Of a stretch of 64,000 nucleotides of DNA, positions 48,586-57,700 are shown piece after piece. The notes under the pieces were generated by a model, which searched no databases, was not told the DNA's origin, and saw nothing but the letters and a program-made list of their open reading frames with translations. The position numbers and the translations under genes were made by a program. How positions within the stretch are numbered: the first letter of the stretch is position 1; each line of letters begins with the position of its first letter. This DNA comes from Streptomyces sp. CC208A (GTDB lineage: Bacteria; Actinomycetota; Actinomycetes; Streptomycetales; Streptomycetaceae): assembly GCF_030010625.1 (NCBI RefSeq), contig NZ_JASCXN010000021.1, forward strand, positions 1-64,000, given 5' to 3'.

Positions 48586-48724
48586 ACGAGATCCCCAACC
48601 CAGTCAAGGACGCCATCGGCGTCGACATGATCGGCTTCCAGGCCCGCCAGACGGCGGGCAAGAAGGTCCTGCCCGAGATCCGCACCCTCCTGGACACCGA
48701 CCGAGAACCGCGCTGCGAGGCGGT
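48586..48724 (+). pseudogene. Unidentified coding remnant
   Basis: A short open stretch with strong third-base G/C encodes DEIPNPVKDAIGVDMIGFQA and TAGKKVLPEIRTLLDTD, without a proper start. It may be the end of a displaced gene at the junction with accessory DNA. The family is not recognised. Confidence 0.25.
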
Positions 48725-48960
48725 CAAGTCGTCACGGTGCCGTGATCGAGGGTGGGCACGCTCACCGAGCGCTCACCGCTCGCCCCGTGCCGGTGGCAGG
48801 CGCAGGTGCAGCGCGGCACCAGGACCAGGCCCCCGCCGTGCGGCAGAGGCACGTCTCTGGTACGGCGGCACGCGTCGTGCAGATCCTCGTAGCCGTCCCG
48901 GCCGGCGAGCGCGCATTCCGCCGACAGCCTCGGCCCACCCACGCGGGCACAGGGGCTCAC
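48724..48960 (-). CDS. Small Cys/His-rich hypothetical protein (operon gene 3)
   Basis: 78 residues, GTG at 48960 within a GTGA overlap with the preceding gene's stop. Contains ECALAGRDGYEDLHDACRRT, DVPLPHGGGLVLVPR and CTCACHRHG, the last a possible metal-binding cluster. This protein type recurs on Streptomyces genomes in small operons governed by an XRE regulator, in my recollection; function unknown. No signal peptide. Confidence 0.65.
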   Translation of the reverse strand: MSPCARVGGPRLSAECALAGRDGYEDLHDACRRTRDVPLPHGGGLVLVPRCTCACHRHGASGERSVSVPTLDHGTVTT

Positions 48961-49184
48961 CGCTCACCCCCGGCCCGCTCACGGGCGGGCGGCAGAAGAT
49001 CGAACACGTCCGGCACGGGAGGGAAGTGCGGCGCGCACTCACGGCAGGCGTACACGTTGAAGCCGGGCCCGGAGTTCTGGTGCACCTCGGCGACCAGAAC
49101 CGGGGCGTCCGTGATGCGGCTGCACCTCACGCACATCCGCACCGGCTTCCGTGCCGACACCGCGTCGGAGGCCGTCTCACTCAC
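48957..49184 (-). CDS. Small zinc-ribbon-like hypothetical protein (operon gene 2)
   Basis: 75 residues, GTG at 49184 overlapping the upstream stop in GTGA. Two CxxC-type pairs (MCVRCSRI and YACRECAP) separated by about 27 residues suggest a zinc ribbon; PHFPPVPDVFDLLPPARERA follows. Co-translated with both neighbours. Function unknown; could bind nucleic acid or act in an accessory defence or exchange module. Confidence 0.7.
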   Translation of the reverse strand: MSETASDAVSARKPVRMCVRCSRITDAPVLVAEVHQNSGPGFNVYACRECAPHFPPVPDVFDLLPPARERAGGER

Positions 49185-49486
49185 CGGGACACCCCCGCCC
49201 CGTGCAGGACCCGCGTGTCCAGATCGATGCCGAAGTCCGCCGCAAGCACGAGTGTGAGGCGCCGCCGACGCTGGCGCGCCCGCTCCTGCCGCCGCTCATG
49301 CTCGACCGGATACGGGCGCGCCAACACCACGTCGTCACACCACAGCACCGGAACATGCGGCAGGGGCAGCGTCGTCGGCGTATCCGGCTCCAGGACGACG
49401 GGCGGCAGGACGGCCACCCGGTGACGACCGGCTGAGGGCCGGAAGAACCGCAACAGCAGTTCGAGCAGACGGGCGATACAGTTCAC
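49181..49486 (-). CDS. Hypothetical protein (operon gene 1)
   Basis: 101 residues from GTG 49486, chosen because GAAGGAG precedes it; the in-frame ATG at 49555 has no ribosome binding site. A hydrophobic/basic start CIARLLELLLRFFRPSAGRH may be amphipathic or membrane-associated. A middle part rich in Pro and Val (LPPVVLEPDTPTTLPLPHVP) is followed by a basic helical segment (EHERRQERARQRRRRLTLVL). First gene of a three-gene operon with four-base overlaps, lying downstream of the XRE gene. Confidence 0.65.
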   Translation of the reverse strand: MNCIARLLELLLRFFRPSAGRHRVAVLPPVVLEPDTPTTLPLPHVPVLWCDDVVLARPYPVEHERRQERARQRRRRLTLVLAADFGIDLDTRVLHGAGVSR

Positions 49487-49576
49487 GAGTCGACTCCTTC
49501 GCAGTCGGCCACGCCCCGGGGCCGTTCGCGCGGTCGCCGGGGTCTTACGTGCCAACTCAGAGTGCCGACATACGAA

Positions 49577-49612
49577 GGCCGGAACTATCAGACATCACTG
49601 ATAGCCCCGGCC
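49577..49612. promoter_or_regulatory. Nested inverted repeat between the XRE gene and the small operon
   Basis: CTATCAG and CTGATAG (7 bp, 6-nt gap) inside a wider GGCC/GGCC pairing. It could terminate the XRE transcript or be the operator through which the XRE protein controls the downstream operon. AT-rich for its surroundings. Confidence 0.5.
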
Positions 49613-49628
49613 ACTGATTGACACTAAG

Positions 49629-50813
49629 TCACACACCAAGCCATGCACCGTAGTTGCTGAACGTGTCGGGCATCCGTCGCTTCGCTGCTTCCAGCCCGGC
49701 ATACGTTTCACGCACCGTCGGGTGGTAGCGGGTCTGCTGCGGGGCGAGTTTGCGCGCCTTCAGGAGACTCCTGAACGCCGCGTCAGTGCGGCCCGTCCAC
49801 ATCAGGGCCCGAGCGACCTCTGCGTGATGGTGCGCGAGCCGGGACGCGGGCCACCCGTCCGGAGTGGTGATCCGTTGTGCTTCGTGGACCGCTTCGGGAT
49901 ACAGGTCGAGTTCCGCCAGCACGCTCACACGGTGAACGCCGACGTTGGTCGGCCCGAACGACAGCCAATGAACCTTCTCAGCCGGCCCCGTCCGCTCAGC
50001 GATGCGGGACGCCTCGCCGAGGTGCGCCTCCGCGGTGTCCCTGTCCTTGTCACGTCCCGCCAATACAGCGGCGCCAAGGTGCAGCTGTCCGGTGACGACG
50101 TCGAGAACCCGCCCCGTCTCCGCCTGCTCCAAGGCGGACATGCCCAGGCCGATCAGGCGCTTGCCCGTCTTGTAGTCGCTCGCCCGGAGGTAAGCGAGCG
50201 CCCGCAGGTACTGACGCATCCCGCCGAGCAGCGGATCGGATGCCCGCTGCGCCGCCCAGTCCATACGGTCGAGTGCCACCGAGCACAGGTCCGGGAATCC
50301 GAGCTTCGTCGTCACATCGTAGGCAGTCCGATACGTGCTCGCGAGCAACCGCCAGTTGCGGTCAACAGGGTTCGTGTGCACAGTTGTCGTGGCCTCATGG
50401 AGCAGGCCGGGAAGGTCGGCGGCAACCTGCTTGATATTCGTCGCGCGGACCATGGCACACAGCCTCTCCGCGTGCTCTTCCAGCTCCTCGACCGGGCGGG
50501 GGGTCACGTCGGGGTCGGGGCCCAGGTCGTAGACGTTCAGAGCCTCGCGGATCGGGTTGATCAAGGCGTCGAACTGGTCTTGCCGCAGCTCCTCAAGGTA
50601 GGGCTGCCCAGTCAGCTCGGTGACTGGTACCGACAGAGCGCGGGCGACCGCCCCGATGACCGAAGGGCTCGCGGGCATGATGCCCTGTTCCACCTTGGTG
50701 AGCGTGCTGTACGAGACGTGCGAGAGATCCGCCAACTCGCGTTGCGTCAACCGACGGACTTTGCGCGCATGCGCGATGCGCGCGCCTGCGTGCTCTTCAG
50801 CGTGCGGGGGCAT
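49629..50813 (-). CDS. XRE-family regulator with TPR-like domain
   Basis: 394 residues. The N-terminal HTH at about 10-68 includes KVRRLTQRELADLSHVSYST and LTKVEQGIMPASPSVIGAVA. The rest is helical, TPR-like, with repeated A-x-L-x patterns (YLRALAYLRASDYKTGKRLI; AEVARALMWTGRTDAAFRSL), as in regulators that respond to peptides or to partner proteins. ATG at 50813 precedes a 600-bp gene-poor stretch. It is followed on the same strand by the three small genes, so it most likely regulates them. Found commonly on Streptomyces accessory DNA. Confidence 0.85.
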   Translation of the reverse strand: MPPHAEEHAGARIAHARKVRRLTQRELADLSHVSYSTLTKVEQGIMPASPSVIGAVARALSVPVTELTGQPYLEELRQDQFDALINPIREALNVYDLGPDPDVTPRPVEELEEHAERLCAMVRATNIKQVAADLPGLLHEATTTVHTNPVDRNWRLLASTYRTAYDVTTKLGFPDLCSVALDRMDWAAQRASDPLLGGMRQYLRALAYLRASDYKTGKRLIGLGMSALEQAETGRVLDVVTGQLHLGAAVLAGRDKDRDTAEAHLGEASRIAERTGPAEKVHWLSFGPTNVGVHRVSVLAELDLYPEAVHEAQRITTPDGWPASRLAHHHAEVARALMWTGRTDAAFRSLLKARKLAPQQTRYHPTVRETYAGLEAAKRRMPDTFSNYGAWLGV

Positions 50814-51413
50814 ACTGGTCTCCGTTCTGCTTCGACACCAGAACGGTACCCCTGATCAGTCACAGGGGAACGGTGATCGGCCCTCGCCGGCGGCGGGGGC
50901 CGATGCCAACGAACCCGCACCCGAGCAAGCCGCCGACGCGAAACGCCAAGTGATCACCGCATCCGCCGACATGACCAGCGACCGCACCGCCGAACGCTCT
51001 CGCGTCGTCCCTGCGCAGCCTGCTCGACCACACCGACGCGCCTGAGGTGCGCGCACTGTCGTAACGAGCACGGGCCTTGCGGATCAATACGAAATCGCAG
51101 GCTGTAGGCTCACGTCAAAGACCCCATGGAACGCGTCCCCTCGATTTCGGGAACGCCGAGAGGATTTCCCAAGTCAGTTCAGGTACGCCTGGTGACTGAC
51201 GACTGATCTTGGCCTCTACGCTTCCAGGGGATTGACAACACATCGAAGCTCCGGATGATACAGGCGACTTGGTAGGTCACCGGCATCAACCGGAGCTTCG
51301 TTTGCGTGCGTGGCGGCCCGCCACCCCATCGCCATGATGCCGTGACCAGCACGGATCCTTGATCGATAAGACTTTGGAACCGCCCTGGAGACGTTGCCGA
51401 AGAGGTTCAATCC
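50814..51413. other. Gene-poor spacer with an inverted repeat
   Basis: No supported gene. GC content falls from about 51060 onward. An 11-bp inverted repeat CGAAGCTCCGG/CCGGAGCTTCG (51244-51254 with 51290-51300, 35-nt gap) may end the immunity-gene transcript that comes from the right. Short open frames here lack ribosome binding sites and Streptomyces codon usage. Confidence 0.5.
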
Positions 51414-51791
51414 CTACAGGCAGACCTCGGACGGATCGACATCAGAGGCATCCCAGAGGACGCCATCCCCGTCCAGCACCCAGGTTGCCCGGGAGAGATT
51501 CGCGGAGATGCGATGGACGACTCTTGCAAACATCTCCTCCCATCGACACTCCACCATGCATGCCGTGGCATTGGCCATATCAGGTACCTGCACTCCCGGA
51601 CGAAGGGAGTCTGGACCCTCGCGCCAATCCCAATCGGCTGACGGATCTACCTCATACAAGGTAAAGAGGTGACCTTGCTCATCTTCCAGCTGCACGACGT
51701 CTACGCTGGATTTAGCTCCGGCTTCAATCAAGATGCTGCGAGCCTCGCCGAAGAGGCCGGCGGAAGCCGAGATCAAGTATGCCCCTTTCAC
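51414..51791 (-). CDS. Candidate immunity protein of RHS toxin 2
   Basis: 125 residues from GTG 51791, overlapping the toxin stop in GTGA. Acidic, cytosolic, no signal or membrane segment: KGAYLISASAGLFGEARSIL, DVVQLEDEQGHLFTLYEVDP, CMVECRWEEMFARVVHRISA, DASDVDPSEVCL. A small acidic protein directly after a nuclease-type toxin gene is the expected immunity partner, binding the basic toxin tip. Its codons are less G/C-biased than core genes, consistent with transfer. Family not recognised. Confidence 0.65.
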   Translation of the reverse strand: MKGAYLISASAGLFGEARSILIEAGAKSSVDVVQLEDEQGHLFTLYEVDPSADWDWREGPDSLRPGVQVPDMANATACMVECRWEEMFARVVHRISANLSRATWVLDGDGVLWDASDVDPSEVCL

Positions 51792-54700
51792 CCCATCTCC
51801 CGTATTATCGCAAGAAGCTCCTCCGGGGTCTGCGCAATGAGAATCCCATCCCGGGCCGCCGCATTCAATGCCGCTTTTGGCATGTCGGGAGCATACCCGA
51901 CAGCGGTCACACCTGTGGTCTCCTTGGTCTTCTTTATTTGATTGGCCAACCCGCGAGCATTACCCGACTTCACTTGGATGTACAGATTCCCCAGGCTGAT
52001 ATCAATCTCTCGCGACAGTCCATTAAACATCGGAACCATACTGTTCACCTCCACGACCCTTCCGGGCATAACGGCATCAATGAGAGTCGCCATTTCTCCG
52101 ACATGAGCATCGCTTGAAGTGAATGTCCTACCTACCGCAAGTTTACCCACGGCGGCAACTTGACGGGCTCCGCGAACTGCGATGACGCCCCTCCCGACCA
52201 CGATGACGTAGCCGACTCCATTGACGACCGTCCAGCCGCAGCCCGCCCAGCTACCATCCACACAGTTCATGAAGTCCGTGTAGCCACTGAGATCCTTAAG
52301 GGCACCGATAAGGACTTCCTTGAATACACTTCCACCCTTCAGGCAACCGATTTCAGTCGCCACACCAAAGATGCACCACTTCATCCCAAACTTGTAGGTG
52401 TATCCATGGTCGGGGTCCAAGATTGCGTCGAGTACCGGCTGCGGAATCTCTATCAGATCGGTCGTCGGCTGGTCGCTTCCATAAGTTTCACCACTGCCGC
52501 CTCCAGCGTGCCCCGTTCCCGTGGAAGTGAGAACAGTGTCAGACCCAACAGGCGCATCGTCATAATCTCCTAGCATCCCACCGTAAGGCGCCTTACTGCC
52601 GCTATTCCCCGGGCTTCCCGGGTTGCCGCCGCTCACTGCGCTATTAGGCCGTGGCGAGCAGGAGTTTCCGTATGCCCCGCACGTTTCCCGCAGGCCCGTG
52701 GGGTCAGAGGAGGTTGCCGGGTGCTGGTTGGCGTAGCTGTAGCCGTTGAGTGACTGGTGCTGGTCGGTGGAGAGCAGCGGGTCGACGCTGAGGAACTGGC
52801 CCAGGGTGGGGTCGTATTCGCGGGCGCCGATGTGGGTGAGGCCGGTGGTCTTGTCGTCGGTCTTGCCCAGGAAGCCCTTGTCGTCGGGCCAGGCGGTGCC
52901 TGTGAGGGTGCCGCGTTCGGCGCCGAAGGGGCTGGTGTAGCGCTTGCTGAACGCCTGGGTGGCGTCGGCGGAGATGGCCAGGCTCTGGGTGCCGTGGTGG
53001 TCGCCGGCGAGGTAGGTGAGCTTGTTGGTGCCGGTCTGGTTGGAGCGGACGGCGACGGTGAGGCTGCCGGAGGCGTAGTGGCGCTGGGCCCACGTGGTGC
53101 CGTTGGCCCTGAGGTGGAGCTCGGTGGCTCCGGTGTACAGGATCCGTTCACCGCCCTGGGTGGTGCGGATCAGGAGGATGCCGTCGGCGTCGTACAGGTA
53201 GTCGGTGTTCTTGCCGGATTCGGTGAGTCTGGTGAGCTTGCCCTCTGCGGACCAGGTGAGGTCCTGGGTACCGGTCTTGCCCGGGCGCTTGGTGGTGTTG
53301 CCAGCGGTGTCGTAGGTGTAGCTGCGCGTCGGGGTGGTGCAGTTGGCCGTGGTGCTGGTGCCGGTGAGGATGTGGGGCTGGCTGCCCTTGTAGCAGTAGG
53401 TGGTCTTGGTGTCACCGCTGCTCTTGTGGACGGTCTCGGTGTCGCGCTGGCCGGCCTGGGTGTAGGTGTAGCTGGTCCAGTACGGGGCCGGGCCGGACAG
53501 GCTCGTGGCGCTGCGCGGGTCGGAGCAGTTGCGGGACGCGGGGGTCCAGGCGTCGGTGAGGCGGCGGTGGCCGTCGTAGGCGAAGCACTGGGTCTCGGCC
53601 GACGAGGTGCCGCCGAGGGTGGTGGGGTCGGCGATCGCGGTGACGTTGCCAGCCTGGTCGAAGGTGTAGTTGAGGTCCTGCAGCATGTACGGGTGGGTCT
53701 GATCCGTGACGTGGCTGCGGGTCAGGCGGCCGGTGCCCTCCTCGAAGGTGTTCGTGACGTAGGTCTTCTTGTGTTCCTCGGTGTCGGCGGTGCCCATGAT
53801 CAGCTGCTGGGGCTGGCCGAGGGCGGAGTAGTCGACGCCCAGCAGGTAGCCGGTGGTGCCGCCGATCGAGGTGAGGTTGCCCAGGGTGTCGTAGCCGTAG
53901 CTGACGACCTCGGACGGCAGGCCGCCCATGGCCGGCTCTTTGGTGAGCTGCAGGGTGCCGTCGATGTTGTAGTCGCTGGAGTACTCCAGCGTGGACTGCG
54001 CTCCCGCTTGTACGAACGGGTCGCTGGCGGGGAGCTGCAGCGTACTTCTGAGAGCACGGGAGAGGCTGTCGTAGGCCGTGACGCTCTTGGTGTACGCCTG
54101 CCCCGTCTTGCCGCCGACGTAGCGGGTGGAGGAGGCGGGCAGCCCCTTGAGGAGGGTGTCGTAGGTGTAGGCGGTGAGCTGGTTGGCATCGGTCTTGGTG
54201 CCGGACCAGGTGCCCACCGGCCGGCCGAGTTCGTCGTAGTCGGTCAGGACGGACTGGCCGCGCGAGTCGGTGGTCTTGATGGCCTGGTCGAGGGCGTTGT
54301 AGACGGTGGTCGACTTGCCCTTGTCCGGGTCGTCCGCGCTGGTCTGGCGGCCGAACAGGTCGTAGCCGTAGGTCCACTGGGCGCCGTCGGGGCCGGTGAT
54401 CGACGTCTGCCTGCCGTCCAGCGCGTGGGTGAACTTGGTGGACGTGTACGAGACGCCGAGAGTGGCACCGTAGCCGGTGTCGGCGGGGTCGGGCCCCGCG
54501 TACTCGCGGGTCTCGATCGTCTGACCGCGGATGTCGGTGATGGTCCGGGCCGCCGAGCCTCCCTGAAGGGCGGTGGTGGCGGTGGAGTCGCCGGTGTAGC
54601 TGGTGGACGTGGACCACTTCTTGGCGCCGTACACGTACAGCGTGCTGGTGGTCGCCCGGCCTGCGCCGTCGAAGACGGTTTCGGTCTGGGTGGGGGCCTC

Positions 54701-57700
54701 CCCGTACAGGGCGCGGTTGTAGGTGCCGTTGGGGGCCTTGGTGTTGTCGAAGATGTCGGCGTGGGTCTGGTAGGCCAGGCCGCGGGAGTTGTAGCGGGTG
54801 TCGGTCAGCAGCCTGCCGCCCTGGGGGGTCGGTGACTGGGTCTGCAGCGGGCGCAGCAGGGCGTCGAAGATCGCGTAGGTGGTGTTGTAGGTGGTGCCGT
54901 CCTTCTTCAGGGTCGCGGTCGACACCCAGGACTGCTCGGCGTTGCTGAGGTGGTAGGCGAACTTGCGGTTGGGGCTGTAGCCGGCGGTCCTGTTCCGGTT
55001 GGGCAGCCACACAGCGGTGAGTCGGCCCAGTGCGTCGTAGGCGCGCTCCGTCTTCTTCAGGTTCGCGTCATAGACGCGCTCCGGCTGTCCGCGCCGCGGG
55101 TCGAGAAGGCTGGCCGACTTGTACCCCTTGGGGTCGGTGACGATGGTCTTGGTCAGCGGGCCGGCGGTTTCGGGGGTGTAGGCCGTGCTGGTGGTCCTGT
55201 CCTCGGTGTCGGTCACGCTGAGCGGGCGGCCGAGCGTGTCGTAGACGGTAGTGGCCGTCTTCTGCCAGGTCACCGCCCCTGCCGTGCCGTAGCCCTGCGC
55301 GCGGCCGGTCCAGGTCGCCAGGCCCTTGGTCGGCTTCATCGTCGCCGACCAGGTGGCGGCGCCGTCGTAGGCGATGGCCGCGTCGAAGAGCACGTCGCCG
55401 CGGCGTGTGGAGTCCGTCGGCAGGTCGAGATCGGTGTCGGCGACGCTGCACTGCTTGCCCACCGTGCGGGTCCGCGAGACCAGGGCCGTCAGTCCGGCGG
55501 CGTCGTTGCGGGCGTACCAGGTGCGGGTGCAGGTCTCGTCGCCGGGGGTGCCGTACAGGCCGGAGTCGTACGAGGTGACCGGCATGCCGTAGTCGTCGAA
55601 GGTGGTCTGGACGGCCCGGCGGCGCCAGGTGTCCGACGCGGTCAGGTACGTGTAGGTGGTGGTCTGCTTGGTGCGGACGTACCGGGCGACGTGGTCGGCC
55701 GAGTCCGGCACGCCGGTCTGGCGCGCGGTCTCCTTGGACCACGGCTGGTTCGCGGTGACCGAGATCGGCTGGGTACCGTTGTAGACGACCTGCTCGCGCA
55801 GCTGGCCGGCGTACTGGTCGCTGTCGGTGAGCGTGGCGAGGCCGACGGCGGGCTGGGCCAGCGGTGTGACCGTCACCGACTTGGTGGTGCCGTCCTTCTT
55901 CTTGTCGCCGTGCATGCCCTGCATGTACAGCGAGACGGTCTTGGAACGGGTCGTCTGCAGCGCGCCGGTGTACACGGTCACCTGGCGGTAGCCGCGCCAG
56001 TCGGACCAGGTACGCTCGTCCTTCGGGGTGAACGGCTCGTCACTGTAGTGCCAGGCCGCACCGGAGTAGTCATAGGCGTGCTCGACGGCCTCGTTGTGAC
56101 CGGCCGGGTCGGAGATGCCGACGGCCAGGACGCGGTACTTGTGGAACCAGTCCACCGACGCGTTCGACGAGCCGTTGATATTCCAGTACTGCGGGTAGCA
56201 GCTACGGGTGTTGGTGTCCTCGGCCGCGCCCAGCACCTGGCTGCGCACGCACTCGGGCGAGGACAGGGTGACGGTGGTGATCGCGCCGGTCTCGGAGGTG
56301 ATGGTCGAGATGCGCGGACGGGTCAGCGGCAGGATGTCGTCGGTCGCGTCGACCCGGTTGGGCCGCATCTGGTACGTGAACGAGATCGGGTTCAGGGTGA
56401 TGGCGGTGGTGCCCGCCTTGCCGGTCCGCTTGAGCGACTGCAGGGTCAGGACCTGGTCGCTGGTGTCGCCGATGTCGCCGCCGTCCAGGTACTTCTGGGT
56501 CAGCGCCCAGGAGTCGACCGCGTCGTAGGCGCTGGTCGTGGCGTTCCAGGAGTAGGTGTTCACCCCGGTGAGGCGCTTGCGGGAGAAGAACGACGGTGAG
56601 GATGCCAGGCACTCGCTGTCCCCGCTGGCGCAGATCGCGTCGAAGGGGACGTCGGGCCAGTTGTCGGCGGTCTCCTTCGTCAGCGACGTGCAGTCCGTCG
56701 CGGTGCACCGCTCGGCGTAGCCGAACGTCACCTTGGCGTCGGCGTCGTCGGTGAACAGCGCGCCCTTGCGCAGACCGTACTTGATCTCCTTCAGGTAGCC
56801 ACCACGGGTGTAGGACGCGTTCGCCGTGGTGGCCTTGTTCTTCTTGTAGTAGTTCGCTTCCTTGGCGTACCAGTAGGTGGAGGCGTTGCCGTGGACGTCC
56901 TCGACGTAGTCGAGGTTCCAGCGCCACGCCTGCGTCAGCGACCGGTTCGCGAAGGTGCTGCCCGCCGAGTAGCCGGGTTCGCCGGAGTCGTCGCCGAAGA
57001 CCGGGACGGTCCAGGTGGAGTTGGTGCGCTCAGTGGTGGCGCCGTCGAGCTTGTCCAGGCCGAAGACGTACTTCGTGCCGTTTCCGGTGGTGACGGTCCA
57101 GTGCTCGCCGTCGTCGTCGCCGTTGGCGGCGCCGGTGGAGCGGGTCACCTTGGAGGCGTCGTCGCCTTCCAGGCGCCACGTGCCGGTGGCGGTGTCCTTC
57201 ACCAGGCGGGAGGAGCTGCCGTTGAGGACCAGCCGGGCGTTGTCGTACTTCCAGCACAGGTCGAAGACGTCCGTCTGGCCGTCGTCGTCGCAGGAGCCGT
57301 AGCTGCGCTCGATGTAGGACTCGGACAGGGCGAAGCCCTCACCGACCGAGGTTCCCTGGTTGTTCGTCGTCGCCGTACGGCCGTCGACGCTCCCCGAGTC
57401 GTACGACAGCGACAGCGACGGCGCCGGGCCGGCCGCGGCGGGCGGCATCGTGAAACCGTACGACCACGTGAACGAACCCGAGCTGCCGCCCGCCTCCCAC
57501 GAGGAGGACTCCGACAGCGCGGTCGCCGAGTAGTCGCCCGTGCCCGACGGCGACTGGCCCCCACCGCCCCCGGCCGCCGTGACCGCCAGGACCGTCGCGC
57601 CGGAGGCCGCGGAAGCCAGCTGCGTCGAGAGGCCGCTGTCGGTCTCGGGCAGCGCGACCTGGGCCGAGACGGACTGCTCACGCACGTCGTTGGCCGACTT

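Noticed and set aside
51216-51410. 64-codon minus-strand gene after the toxin 2 immunity gene
   Set aside because: No ribosome binding site, no Streptomyces codon bias, and it overlaps the inverted repeat that probably ends the transcript.
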